DNA of 42,143 nt, from contig JAGWVT010000020.1 of NCBI GenBank assembly GCA_018970765.1, positions 1 to 42,143 on the forward strand. Reading direction: 5' to 3'. Numbering within the stretch: the first letter of the stretch is position 1; every line of letters starts with the position of its first letter. The position numbers were made by a program, and so were the translations under genes. Positions 16,802 to 25,066 of the stretch are shown here, one piece after another. The stretch comes from Actinomycetales bacterium (GTDB lineage: Bacteria > Actinomycetota > Actinomycetes > S36-B12). Under the pieces are notes generated by a model, which saw only the letters and a list, made by a program, of their open reading frames with translations, was not told the DNA's origin and made no database searches.

Positions 16802-18388
16802 ATGACCGCTCATGTCGATACCTTCGCGCACGACAACCTGCCGCCGAAGGAGCAGCAGCCGGTTTTCCTGGAGATTCCGGGCGTGGTCTACCCACCACGG
16901 ATCAATGCTGCGGTGGCCCTGCTCGATCACACCATCAGCGAGCATGGCCCGGACCGCACCGCATTCATCGCGGCGGACGCCACCTGGACATACGGGGAAC
17001 TTGCCGATCGAGTCGGTCGGATCGCAAACGTGCTGCAGGGCGCTGGCTTGGTCCCAGGTGGCCGTGTGCTGTTGCGCGGCCCGAACAACGCCTGGTTGGT
17101 TGCCTGCTGGTTAGCGGTGCTGCGTGCTGGCGGAGTGGTGGTGACCACGATTCCCATGGTGCGTGCAATGGAACTTGAGCCGATCCTCGACATGAGTAGG
17201 CCGAGTATTGCCATCGTCGACCATCGCTTCACTGAGGAGTGGCAGGCCACCACATTTACTGGGACCACATTCGTTTATGGCGGTGATGCCGATGATCGTC
17301 TGGAAATGCTGGTCGAGGCAGCTTCACCTGCTCATGTCGCAGTGGATACTGAGGCGGACGACATCAGCATGTTGGCGTTTACCTCAGGTACTACCGGTCG
17401 GCCCAAGGCCACGATGCACAATCACCGTGACATTCTCGCCATTGCTGATTCCTTCAGTGCGCAGGTCGTCAAACCCAACGCTGACGACGTGTTCTGCGGG
17501 AGCCCTCCGCTTGGGTTCACCTTTGGTCTCGGTGGCCTGGTGATTTTCCCGATGCGGGTGGGAGCACGCTCAGTACTGCTGGAAGCGGGCGCGCCACCTG
17601 TACTGATCAAGGCAATCCAGGATCATCGCGTGACGTGTCTGTTCACTGCGCCGACCGCCTACCGCGCCATGCTCGCGCTGCTCCCTGAGCACGATGTGTC
17701 CTCGCTGCGTCGATGCGTTTCTGCGGGCGAGACCCTTCCGCTGGCCACCTGGCAGGCCTGGTTCGAGGCAACCGGGATCAAACTCATTGACGGCATCGGT
17801 GCCACCGAGTTGCTGCACATCTTTATCTCTGCGGCCGATGACGACATTAAGCCTGGCTCAACGGGTCGGCCGGTGCCCGGCTATCAGGCATGCATCCTCG
17901 ATGAGGACGGCAACGAACTGCCTGCTGGTACTGCTGGGCGCCTAGCGGTTCGTGGACCGACAGGGTGTCGCTACCTAGCTGATGACCGCCAAAAGTCCTA
18001 CGTGCAGGGTGGCTGGAATCTCACCGGTGATGTGTATGTCCAGGATGATCAGGGCTACTTCACCTATCAGGCGCGCGCCGACGACATGATCGTGACCAGC
18101 GGTTACAACGTGGGTGCACCCGAGGTGGAGAATGCTCTGCTGTTGCACCCGGCGGTGGCTGAGACCGCGGTGGTGGGTGTCCCGGATAGCGAACGAGGAA
18201 GTGTCATCAAGGCTTTCGTGGTGCTGCGTGATGGCTTCACCGCGGACGATGCCATGGTTGTGACGTTGCAGGATCATGTGAAGGGCACGATTGCGCCATT
18301 CAAGTATCCCAGGCTCATCGAATTCGTTCCCTCCTTACCGAAGACAACCACCGGCAAGTTGCAGCGATTCCGCCTGAAGGGTCCGTGA
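16802..18388 (+). CDS. Aromatic acyl-CoA ligase, 2-aminobenzoate-CoA-ligase-like
   Basis: The 528-residue protein is an AMP-forming acyl-CoA synthetase. Its N-terminus (TAHVDTFAHDNLPPKEQQP) is characteristic of the 2-aminobenzoate/benzoate-CoA ligase subgroup. Visible motifs are the P-loop FTSGTTGRPKATMHNH, the aromatic pocket region PPLGFTFGLGGL, IGATELLHIF, the hinge GYFTYQARADDMIVTSGYN and the catalytic Lys in PKTTTGKLQRF near the C-terminus. It activates a carboxylic acid with ATP and CoA in the cytoplasm. It shares the operon with the flavoenzyme upstream and overlaps the MFS gene by GTGA. AAGG lies only one base before the ATG, too close for a good ribosome binding site. Anthranilate-like or heteroaromatic acids are plausible substrates, but unproven. 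Confidence 0.87.
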   Translation: MTAHVDTFAHDNLPPKEQQPVFLEIPGVVYPPRINAAVALLDHTISEHGPDRTAFIAADATWTYGELADRVGRIANVLQGAGLVPGGRVLLRGPNNAWLVACWLAVLRAGGVVVTTIPMVRAMELEPILDMSRPSIAIVDHRFTEEWQATTFTGTTFVYGGDADDRLEMLVEAASPAHVAVDTEADDISMLAFTSGTTGRPKATMHNHRDILAIADSFSAQVVKPNADDVFCGSPPLGFTFGLGGLVIFPMRVGARSVLLEAGAPPVLIKAIQDHRVTCLFTAPTAYRAMLALLPEHDVSSLRRCVSAGETLPLATWQAWFEATGIKLIDGIGATELLHIFISAADDDIKPGSTGRPVPGYQACILDEDGNELPAGTAGRLAVRGPTGCRYLADDRQKSYVQGGWNLTGDVYVQDDQGYFTYQARADDMIVTSGYNVGAPEVENALLLHPAVAETAVVGVPDSERGSVIKAFVVLRDGFTADDAMVVTLQDHVKGTIAPFKYPRLIEFVPSLPKTTTGKLQRFRLKGP

Positions 18389-19590
18389 GGAGTGCGCTGA
18401 CCAGCAGCACGGAGGCGTCGGCCGAGATCCGCGCGGTACCGCGATGGCTGCTTGTGGCAACGCTGGCCCTCGTCGCACTGAACCTGCGCGAGGTACTGAC
18501 GAGTGTCCCACCGTTGACGGTGGATATCGCGGGGCAGATGGGCTGGAACGCCGTCACCATTGGGGCCTTGACGACTCTGCCAGTGATTGGCATGTGCGTT
18601 TTCGCTCTCATCGTTCCGCGGTTGGCCGCCTCACTTGGTACTCGGCGAGTGGTGTGGCTCGGCCTGATGGTGCTGGTCTGCTCACTGGCTCTGCGACTTG
18701 CTGGCGCAGTCCCGGGTGTGCTGCACGGTGCTGTGCTCTTGGCCGGGTTGGGACTGGCCATGGTTGGTGGCTTGATGCCCACCATTGTTCGCGAACAGTT
18801 TCCGGACCGGGTAGGCCTGACCAGTGGCATGTGGACTGCCGGGATGTTCGTCGGAGCCACGCTCGGTGCAGCTTTCACCGTGCCGCTTGAGCATCTCCTC
18901 GGTTCCTGGCAGGAGGCTCTTGCTGTCTGGACGATGCCAGCCGGCTGCGCCCTGCTGGCCTGGACAATGGTCGAGCGCCCGTGGGCTGGGCAGGTACGCA
19001 GGCAGCGAGTGTCACTGAGACTGCCCTTGCGTAGCCCACCGGCGTGGGCGCTGACCGGATATTGCGCCGTCAACTCGCTTATCTTCTACGCGTCGGTGGC
19101 TTGGTTGGCCCCGTCCTATGAGGATCGCGGCTGGAGTCAGGAAAGTAGCGGCCTGCTCTTTGCCGTGTTCGCTTTCGCCCAAGTTTTTGGTGCCTTGCTG
19201 TTTCCACCGCTCGCACAGCGGCTCCGAGATGCTCGCGGCATCCTGCTGGCCACGACTGTGATCACCGTGTTGGCATTCGTAACCATCGCGGTGAATGCAC
19301 CCGTTTCACCAATCATTCCGCTGGCCTTGCTGGGCTTCTCACATAGTGGCGGCTTTGCGCTGTGCCTGTCACTCATCAGCATCTACGCGGCGGACGGTAG
19401 CGCTGCAACTCGTTTGACGGCGATGGTCTACTCGGTCATGTTCCTGTTCGCCGCCTTCGGGCCCCTCATCACCGGCGCCATCCTGCAAAGCACCCAATCC
19501 TGGACCGCGCTCTTCGGTTTCCTATCGGTCTTCGCATTGGCTCAGTTGGCGCCCCTGCCGTGGCTGCGTCACGGTAGTTTCATAACTTAG
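18385..19590 (+). CDS. MFS transporter, CynX/NimT type
   Basis: The 401-residue protein has about twelve hydrophobic helices. LNLREVLTSVPPLTVDI near residues 31-48 and the GALTTLPVIGMCVFALIVPR loop are characteristic of the CynX/NimT branch of the major facilitator superfamily, which includes the cyanate-operon transporter CynX and 2-nitroimidazole transporters. It starts at GTG overlapping the ligase stop (GTGA), so it belongs to the rightward catabolic operon. Import of the pathway substrate or export of a toxic intermediate are both possible. The gene ends 20 bases from a convergent secreted-protein gene and no clear terminator is visible. Confidence 0.85.
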   Translation: MRSALTSSTEASAEIRAVPRWLLVATLALVALNLREVLTSVPPLTVDIAGQMGWNAVTIGALTTLPVIGMCVFALIVPRLAASLGTRRVVWLGLMVLVCSLALRLAGAVPGVLHGAVLLAGLGLAMVGGLMPTIVREQFPDRVGLTSGMWTAGMFVGATLGAAFTVPLEHLLGSWQEALAVWTMPAGCALLAWTMVERPWAGQVRRQRVSLRLPLRSPPAWALTGYCAVNSLIFYASVAWLAPSYEDRGWSQESSGLLFAVFAFAQVFGALLFPPLAQRLRDARGILLATTVITVLAFVTIAVNAPVSPIIPLALLGFSHSGGFALCLSLISIYAADGSAATRLTAMVYSVMFLFAAFGPLITGAILQSTQSWTALFGFLSVFALAQLAPLPWLRHGSFIT

Positions 19591-19610
19591 GGCACAAACG
19601 AGTCATTGCG

Positions 19611-20228
19611 TCAATCTAGAACCCGCTTCACGGATACAACCTGCGCGCCTTGGAGGGTGGTGGCGCATGTGCGCAGTTTGGCCAGCTTCAGCTCATTGCG
19701 CTGCACTTGGCAACTACCCATCACCACGTAGCGACCCTGTGCTTTGGTGACGGACACAGCGACAGCAGGAGCCAGGTCCATGCCAACCGCAAACCCGGTG
19801 GTAAGCACGATGAGCGTGTTCGCGCTTGACCTCAAGACACGACTGCCGGGTCGATTTGGATCGGGTTCCAAGCTGGCCAGCCGAGCCACCTCCTGTATCG
19901 CCGCGGAACTATCGGACGTCACAGTGATGGCGACCCCGTTCGGATACGGCCGCGTGTACTGATCCGTCGTGAACCAGGCATCACAGGTCCACGCTTCAGA
20001 GCCTGCGTAACATGACCGTCCGGCCATCGGGTCATCAATCAGGCGCCCGCTGAAGGCTGTCGCGGCACGCGCCTGAGGCGCGGTGAGTAACGCCTGCTGC
20101 ACGAGGCGAGCCTGATCAGCGGGTGGTTGCTGATCGGCACTCGCCGGCACGGGGACCACGAGGACGAGGACCAGGCAGGCAGCGATGAGGCTGAGCTGCA
20201 GAGGCGGGAGTGCTCGCATAGCGATCAT
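19611..20228 (-). CDS. Secreted protein of unknown function
   Basis: This 205-residue protein has a clear Sec-type signal peptide (hydrophobic core at about 10-27, cleavage near VPASADQ). The mature part carries four cysteines (RSCYAGSEAWTCDAW, then GSCQVQ and LRTCATT), which could form two disulfides outside the cell. There is no recognisable catalytic motif and I do not know the family. An alternative start is the ATG at 20219. Neither start has a ribosome binding site. The gene is divergent from the YdeI-like gene, with only 19 bases between the two starts, so their promoters must overlap around the CCTAGG at 20234. Confidence 0.75.
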   Translation of the reverse strand: MIAMRALPPLQLSLIAACLVLVLVVPVPASADQQPPADQARLVQQALLTAPQARAATAFSGRLIDDPMAGRSCYAGSEAWTCDAWFTTDQYTRPYPNGVAITVTSDSSAAIQEVARLASLEPDPNRPGSRVLRSSANTLIVLTTGFAVGMDLAPAVAVSVTKAQGRYVVMGSCQVQRNELKLAKLRTCATTLQGAQVVSVKRVLD

Positions 20229-20235
20229 GATGACC

Positions 20236-20247
20236 TAGGGTTTGGGC
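20236..20247 (+). promoter_or_regulatory. Leaderless-type -10 box (TAGGGT) of the YdeI/DUF1905 gene
   Basis: TAGGGT at 20236-20241 is followed by six bases and GTG at 20248. The CCTAGG core also supplies a TAGGTC hexamer on the other strand for the divergent secreted protein. The two promoters therefore share the same bases. Confidence 0.5.
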
Positions 20248-20700
20248 GTGCGCATGTCGTTGGAAGTTATTCCTACCGGAAAGACGACGGCGACCGTCAT
20301 CTTCACTCAGGAACAGGTCGATCGGCTGCGTGGTAGTGAGGGCCGTGGACGGGTACCGGTTCGAATCACGTACCGCGGTGATACGTACCAAACGAGCATC
20401 TCCGTCTACCGGGGTGCCTGGATGATGGTCGTGAACGCGCAGATGCGCAGCGGCGGTCTTGTACCTGGCGGCACCTACAGTGTTGACATCACGATGGACA
20501 CGACTGAACGGACAGTGGATGTTCCTGAGGATTTTGCCGCAGCCCTGCGCAAGGCAAAGTTAACGGCAGCCTTTGATGCCCTGTCGTACACGCATAGGCG
20601 CGAACACGTTCGAGCAGTTGAGGAGGCCAAGCGCCCGGAGACTCGTGCTCGAAGGATCGAGGCTGCCGTGGCGAAGATTCGCGATGGCAGCGCGAGGTAG
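20248..20700 (+). CDS. DUF1905/YdeI-like protein
   Basis: The protein of about 150 residues begins with a small beta-barrel-like DUF1905 domain (VIFTQEQVDRLRG, RVPVRITYRGDTYQTS, GLVPGGTYSVDITMD). It ends with the YdeI/OmpD-associated helical motif: VDVPEDFAAALRKA followed by FDALSYTHRREHVRAVEEAK and RPETRARRIEAAVAKI. Such proteins are widespread soluble proteins of unknown biochemical function. The GTG at 20248 is favoured over the TTG at 20242 because it is placed correctly behind the -10 hexamer. The ATG at 20254 is another option. Confidence 0.85.
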   Translation: MRMSLEVIPTGKTTATVIFTQEQVDRLRGSEGRGRVPVRITYRGDTYQTSISVYRGAWMMVVNAQMRSGGLVPGGTYSVDITMDTTERTVDVPEDFAAALRKAKLTAAFDALSYTHRREHVRAVEEAKRPETRARRIEAAVAKIRDGSAR

Positions 20701-20709
20701 CTGGACTGT

Positions 20710-21528
20710 ATGAATCTGAGAAGGCGGCATCAAAAATTCCCCGGCATTTGCGTGGAATTGACCGGTGGGCTGGGCAATCAATTGTTCGGCTTCGCGGCCG
20801 GATGGACGCAGGCGCGGCGGCTTGGCGTACCCCTGGGTCTGCGTCATAGACGCCGCCGTGGCGAAACGCCGCGCTCTTTCGCGTTGGACTGGCTCCTGGA
20901 TGCCCCTGACGTTGCGCAATGTTCGGATCCGCCACGGCGTTCATTCCGCGAACGTTCCTTCGCCTACGACTCAGCGATCGACTCGGTCCACCCGCAGACG
21001 CGGTTGCTCGGTTATTTCCAGTCCTGGCGTTACTCGCAGGCCCGCGCAGATGATCTACGCACCTACCTTGTCGATCATGGACACCTACCAACACCGGGCG
21101 CCGAGGCCTGCATTGCCGTGCACGCCCGACTCGGGGACTACCTGGGTGCGCGGCAACTGGCATTTCACGGGGTATGCCAGGAGGCCTACTACCTGCACGC
21201 CGTGCGCGAACTCCGTAGCGACATAGGCGATCTGCCGGTGCGGGTGTTCTCCGACGATGCAGATTTCGGTGCGCACCTTGCGAGACTGCTGCCGGACGCA
21301 ACCGTGGTCGATCAGATTGGCTCGGCGGAACAGGTGCTCGGTCAGATGGCCGCTGCAAAGGCCCTGGTGATCAGCAACAGCTCCTTCAGCTGGTGGGCCG
21401 CCTGGCTCGCCGGTGACAAGGCGACAGTTATCGCACCGGCGCCCTGGTTCACTGATCCGGCGATGCCAACGCAGGATCTGCTCCCGCAGCCGTGGTTGGT
21501 GCGTCCGAGGTCGGGCGAAGACAACTGA
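20710..21528 (+). CDS. GT11 alpha-1,2-fucosyltransferase-like enzyme
   Basis: The 272-residue protein has the GT11 signatures: GGLGNQLFGFAAG near residues 19-31, a VHARLGDYL block (the HxRxGDY donor-site motif) around 139-147, and SNSSFSWWAAWLAG near 222-235. It would transfer fucose, or another deoxyhexose, from a GDP-sugar onto a glycan in the cytoplasm. The N-terminus is basic and shows no membrane segment. The gene lies nine bases after the YdeI-like gene on the same strand. The surface-glycan genes are some 13 kb away, so involvement in the same polymer is only possible. It ends just before the convergent ThDP-enzyme gene. Confidence 0.88.
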   Translation: MNLRRRHQKFPGICVELTGGLGNQLFGFAAGWTQARRLGVPLGLRHRRRRGETPRSFALDWLLDAPDVAQCSDPPRRSFRERSFAYDSAIDSVHPQTRLLGYFQSWRYSQARADDLRTYLVDHGHLPTPGAEACIAVHARLGDYLGARQLAFHGVCQEAYYLHAVRELRSDIGDLPVRVFSDDADFGAHLARLLPDATVVDQIGSAEQVLGQMAAAKALVISNSSFSWWAAWLAGDKATVIAPAPWFTDPAMPTQDLLPQPWLVRPRSGEDN

Positions 21529-23121
21529 CTATTCGGCGCAGGACCACTCTGCGACACCCTCTGGCGTCATCACGCTCACCGCATCAACTTCTGGATTGAC
21601 GAGGCAGTCCAGCACGATTGGCTCCTGCGGATCGCTGAGCCAGTCCTGCAACGCTTCCAAATCATGGAGTGAATGCACTCGATGGCTGCGAGCACCGAGG
21701 GCACTGGCGACTGCGGCCCAATCGCGCAGTGGTGATTGAGCGACAGAGACATCGACACCCAATGGTTGAAAATCATGAACCTCAGCGCCATAGGCGGCGT
21801 CGTTGACGATGATGACGATTACCGGCAGTCGCATGTCGACGACGGTAGCAAGTTCAAGCAGGGACATCGCGGCACCGCCATCGCCAATGACTGCGACCGT
21901 TAGGCGGCTGTCCCTACTGCATGCCGCACCGATGGCCCGGGCGAGCCCCAGACCCACAGATTGAAAGTCTTGGCCGAACATGAGGTGCGGTCCATGAAGC
22001 GTCGTGAGATACATCGAGGCGAGCGCGATGAAGTGTCCGGAGTCCAGTACCAGTCGTCGCTGCGGCGGTATGAGACGGTTCAATTCGTCGAACAAGTGGC
22101 GTGGATCAAGTCCCGGTGCAGGTTTAACCCGCGGTCGCGCCTGCCTAGCGAGCGCTGCTGCTGATATTGCCCACTCCGACGTCGATCGTACAGAGGTTCT
22201 GCTGTGGAGCTGACGGGCAGCACTGGCGGCATCCATTAATACCGTTGTGAACCTGGCACTGTGGTGCGGTGCGTGATTGTCGATGCGCACCACGGTTGCA
22301 TCCTGTCCGAAGACCCGACCCCCGGCGGTGCTCCAGTCATCAAGTGCTGCCCCGAACGTGATGACGACATCGCAGGACTGCAGTGCTGAGGTGGATCCGG
22401 CGGTTGCGAACCCACCGATGCTCCCGGCATAACGCGGATTACCCGCAAATGCCCCATGCGCTGGGAGTGTGGTCAGTAATAGGCCATCGATGTGGTCCGC
22501 GAGTTGGTGGATCGCTTGGAGTGCATTGCTGCGCACCGCACCCCGACCGGCAATCAGTGCAAGGCGCTGACCTGCGCTTACCCGTGAAACAAGTTCCTCG
22601 GGTAAGGAGTCAAGCAGGCCTGTCGCGGTTGGGCCGTGAAAGTGAGGTCGAGTCGACGTAGGTTCGGGTGGTAGCACCACGATGGGACATTTGGCGCGCG
22701 CAGCATCAAGCAGCAATCCGTCTAGTTCGCGAGGATGATGTGTTTGTGGCACCACGACCGCGATACCAAGGGCATCGCACAGCGCGAGCGTGTCGATTCG
22801 TTGATGGTGCTGTGGGTTGTCGGTGTGGCCGGCAAGGAGGAGCAGCGGAAGCCAGCCGCGGTGTGCATCCACCAGTGCGGTGATGGCATTCGTAAAACCA
22901 GGACCCTGATGGACGCTGGCGATGCCAACGCTGTCGGTGGCCTCAGCCCAGCCGGCGGCCATGGCTACCGCGCCAGCTTCGTGTTGTGCCTGGACGACTT
23001 GAGCACCATTGGTCCGGCATTGCGCTAGGAAGCGCAGGTTGGAGCTACCAGCGAGACCGAATATTGGTGTGGATGGGTCACTCCGTAGAGCTTCAGCCCA
23101 AGACTGGGGTATCGGACCCAT
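21529..23121 (-). CDS. ThDP-dependent decarboxylase-like enzyme (acetolactate synthase/benzoylformate decarboxylase superfamily)
   Basis: This 530-residue enzyme has three ThDP-family domains. The cofactor-activating Glu48 is in QAQHEAGAVAMA and His71 in SVHQGPGFTN sits at the position of the benzoylformate decarboxylase active-site His70. The C-terminal cofactor motif begins IGDGGAAMSLLEL and ends IVNDAAYG, where ND replaces the usual NN. It would decarboxylate or ligate a 2-keto acid. It is the last gene of the importer/monooxygenase operon, and its ATG overlaps the stop of the monooxygenase gene (TGATG). No small regulatory subunit is present, so valine/isoleucine biosynthesis is unlikely. 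The specific substrate cannot be told. Confidence 0.85.
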   Translation of the reverse strand: MGPIPQSWAEALRSDPSTPIFGLAGSSNLRFLAQCRTNGAQVVQAQHEAGAVAMAAGWAEATDSVGIASVHQGPGFTNAITALVDAHRGWLPLLLLAGHTDNPQHHQRIDTLALCDALGIAVVVPQTHHPRELDGLLLDAARAKCPIVVLPPEPTSTRPHFHGPTATGLLDSLPEELVSRVSAGQRLALIAGRGAVRSNALQAIHQLADHIDGLLLTTLPAHGAFAGNPRYAGSIGGFATAGSTSALQSCDVVITFGAALDDWSTAGGRVFGQDATVVRIDNHAPHHSARFTTVLMDAASAARQLHSRTSVRSTSEWAISAAALARQARPRVKPAPGLDPRHLFDELNRLIPPQRRLVLDSGHFIALASMYLTTLHGPHLMFGQDFQSVGLGLARAIGAACSRDSRLTVAVIGDGGAAMSLLELATVVDMRLPVIVIIVNDAAYGAEVHDFQPLGVDVSVAQSPLRDWAAVASALGARSHRVHSLHDLEALQDWLSDPQEPIVLDCLVNPEVDAVSVMTPEGVAEWSCAE

Positions 23122-24254
23122 CAGGCTGATGCAAGGAGACGCGCCTCGACACCCGCAAAGCGGTCGTTCAGGCGCTTAGAACGACCCCAGGTGCCGAACA
23201 CACGTGAGCGTCCGCGCAAAAACGGACCGGGAGTCTTCGAGCAAAGGCGGCTGTAGCGACCGGACCATCGTTGGACGTAGTCAACGTGCGGACGTTCCTG
23301 GGCCTCCCACCTCTTCAACCCCTCTTCAACGGCTGCGGCTGCCTGTAGGGATTTCGTCATCGATATCGCAGCCTGCAGCGCCGTACAGCCACCCTGCCCG
23401 AGATTCGGGGCCATGGAGAAGGCCGCGTCGCCAATCAGGGCGACATTCCCAACCGACCAGGACGAGCAGTGCGTCTCCCACACTTCACCCCAACTGCTAT
23501 CTGGAGGAACGCGCTCGAAGACTCCCTCGAGTTGAGGGTAACTAGCTCGCCACGAGGCCACATCCAGTGGTACCCGTCGCCCAGGACGATCCTGTGGCGG
23601 GCAGAACATGTAGATGGCGACGAGGTCCTTGCCATCCAGTGGGATGAGTCCAACGCGACGCTGACCTGACAACCATTCGAGCATGGCATCGCTCGGGTCA
23701 CTGGGCACCGCAGGCATGCAAGCGCGCAGGCCCGCAACCTTCAGATCAATGCGTCGTACGCGTAGGCCATGATTCAGCAGCGAGTCACGCACCTGCGAAC
23801 GTGTGCCGTCTGCACCGACGATGAGATCGCCAGGCAGTTCACGGCCGTCCGCCAGGACGAGGCAGCCCGGTCGCGCTCCATGCACGGGTGAACGTGTCAC
23901 AACATCGACACCGAGCGCCAGTGCCCGCTCATGTAATGCCCGAAGCAGTGAACTGCGAGGAATGGAATACAACTCTGTTGAAAGGTGCTCCTCCTGCACC
24001 ACCCTGCCCCACTGGTCCACAATGTTCCAGTAGCGAACCTTGCTGCCGCCCAAGATGCCACGATCGAATGCACCGATTGTGCGCATGGCATCTACGCCAT
24101 TTTGACCCAGCGCAATGCCCGCGCCCGACTCGCGCACCTCAGAAGCCCGTTCATGAACGCGAACCGTCCAGCCGGCTTCGGCAAGCTGGCAGGCAAGGCC
24201 AAGCCCGGCGATCCCGGCTCCCGCAATCTCAGCGTGCCTTGCCTGTGAAGTCAT
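23121..24254 (-). CDS. FAD-dependent aromatic monooxygenase resembling MHPCO
   Basis: The 377-residue class A flavoprotein monooxygenase has AGAGIAGLGLACQL (11-24) for the ADP part of FAD, Glu35 (VHERASE) closing the second strand, the DLIVGADGTRSQVRDSLL motif (about 143-160) and the late GD motif VALIGDAAFSMAPNLGQGG. Overall it is strikingly like 2-methyl-3-hydroxypyridine-5-carboxylate oxygenase of vitamin B6 breakdown, in the GAGI block, the YE/WET segment and the GDAA region. 6-hydroxynicotinate monooxygenase NicC is a more distant match. It should hydroxylate, and perhaps open, an electron-rich aromatic or pyridine ring with NAD(P)H and oxygen. A GGAGGG ribosome binding site precedes the ATG. 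It follows the importer genes and is coupled to the ThDP enzyme gene. Confidence 0.87.
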   Translation of the reverse strand: MTSQARHAEIAGAGIAGLGLACQLAEAGWTVRVHERASEVRESGAGIALGQNGVDAMRTIGAFDRGILGGSKVRYWNIVDQWGRVVQEEHLSTELYSIPRSSLLRALHERALALGVDVVTRSPVHGARPGCLVLADGRELPGDLIVGADGTRSQVRDSLLNHGLRVRRIDLKVAGLRACMPAVPSDPSDAMLEWLSGQRRVGLIPLDGKDLVAIYMFCPPQDRPGRRVPLDVASWRASYPQLEGVFERVPPDSSWGEVWETHCSSWSVGNVALIGDAAFSMAPNLGQGGCTALQAAISMTKSLQAAAAVEEGLKRWEAQERPHVDYVQRWSGRYSRLCSKTPGPFLRGRSRVFGTWGRSKRLNDRFAGVEARLLASA

Positions 24255-24278
24255 TGGTGTCCCTCCCAGCGGGCCCGA

Positions 24279-25052
24279 CTAATTCAGGCCGCGAACCTTC
24301 TCGTAGATACGAGTCCGCAGAGCTGAGAAACGATGGTCGTTTCGCGTTTCGACTTGGCTACGTGGAAACGGCAGATCCACGGCGATGACGTCGCTAACCT
24401 TGGCCGGCTTTCCGTAGAGGACGACCACCTCATCAGACAGGTAGGTTGCCTCATCAATGTCATGGGTCACCATGAGTGTCGTGATACCGAAGTCCGCACG
24501 CACCTTCAGTACGAGGTCCTCTAGGTCGAAGCGTGTCTGGGCGTCGACGGAGGCAAATGGTTCATCCATCACCAGGATTCTGGGGCGCACCGCCAAGGCC
24601 CGCGCGATGCTGACCCGCTGTTGCATGCCGCCCGAGAGCTGCCAGGGGTAAGCCTTCTCACTGCCTTCCAGCCCCACTTCCTGCAGGGATGCCTTGATGC
24701 GATCTCGTACCTCGGACTTGCTCAACTTGGCATTGCGCAGCGGCAGCGCAATGTTCCGCTCGACGGTGAGCCAAGGCATCAGCGAGCGGGTGTAGTCCTG
24801 CAAAACAACCGCGAGTCCATCGGGAGCGCCCGTGAGCTTCTTGCCCTGTACTTGAATTTCTCCAGAAGTTGGCTGGGCCAGTCCGGTGAGCAAGCGCAGC
24901 AGGGTGGTCTTGCCAACCCCGGATGGCCCGACTATCGACACGTAGTGGCCTTGAGTGACGTCATAAGAGACGCCGTCTAGGACATGCTTGGTCCCATCTG
25001 GCGTGGGGAACTCCATGTAGACGTCACGTATTGCGATGGCAGGGGTTGTCAC
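24279..25052 (-). CDS. NitT/TauT-type ABC transporter ATP-binding protein
   Basis: The 257-residue ATPase carries Walker A GPSGVGKTTLLRLL (about 43-56), a Q-loop (VVLQDYTRSLMPW), the signature LSGGMQQRVSIARAL, Walker B ILVMDEPFASVD and the switch His in MVTHDIDEATYLSD. It belongs to the SsuB/TauB/NrtD branch. It starts at GTG behind a strong GGAGGA ribosome binding site and lies 14 bases after the permease gene. It powers the importer encoded by the next three genes upstream and is followed by the monooxygenase, so the imported compound is probably the operon's substrate. Confidence 0.93.
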   Translation of the reverse strand: MTTPAIAIRDVYMEFPTPDGTKHVLDGVSYDVTQGHYVSIVGPSGVGKTTLLRLLTGLAQPTSGEIQVQGKKLTGAPDGLAVVLQDYTRSLMPWLTVERNIALPLRNAKLSKSEVRDRIKASLQEVGLEGSEKAYPWQLSGGMQQRVSIARALAVRPRILVMDEPFASVDAQTRFDLEDLVLKVRADFGITTLMVTHDIDEATYLSDEVVVLYGKPAKVSDVIAVDLPFPRSQVETRNDHRFSALRTRIYEKVRGLN

Positions 25053-25066
25053 GTTTCCTCCGACGC

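Noticed and set aside
16115-16945. Long minus-strand frame opposite the ACAD-like gene and the ligase start
   Set aside because: It spans two real genes and the regulated rightward operon, and its composition is that of a shadow frame.
21529-23121. Sulfoacetaldehyde acetyltransferase (Xsc) for the ThDP enzyme
   Set aside because: Attractive because of the TauABC-like importer and TauE, but the protein is shorter than Xsc, has a BFD-like His71, and no phosphotransacetylase gene is nearby.
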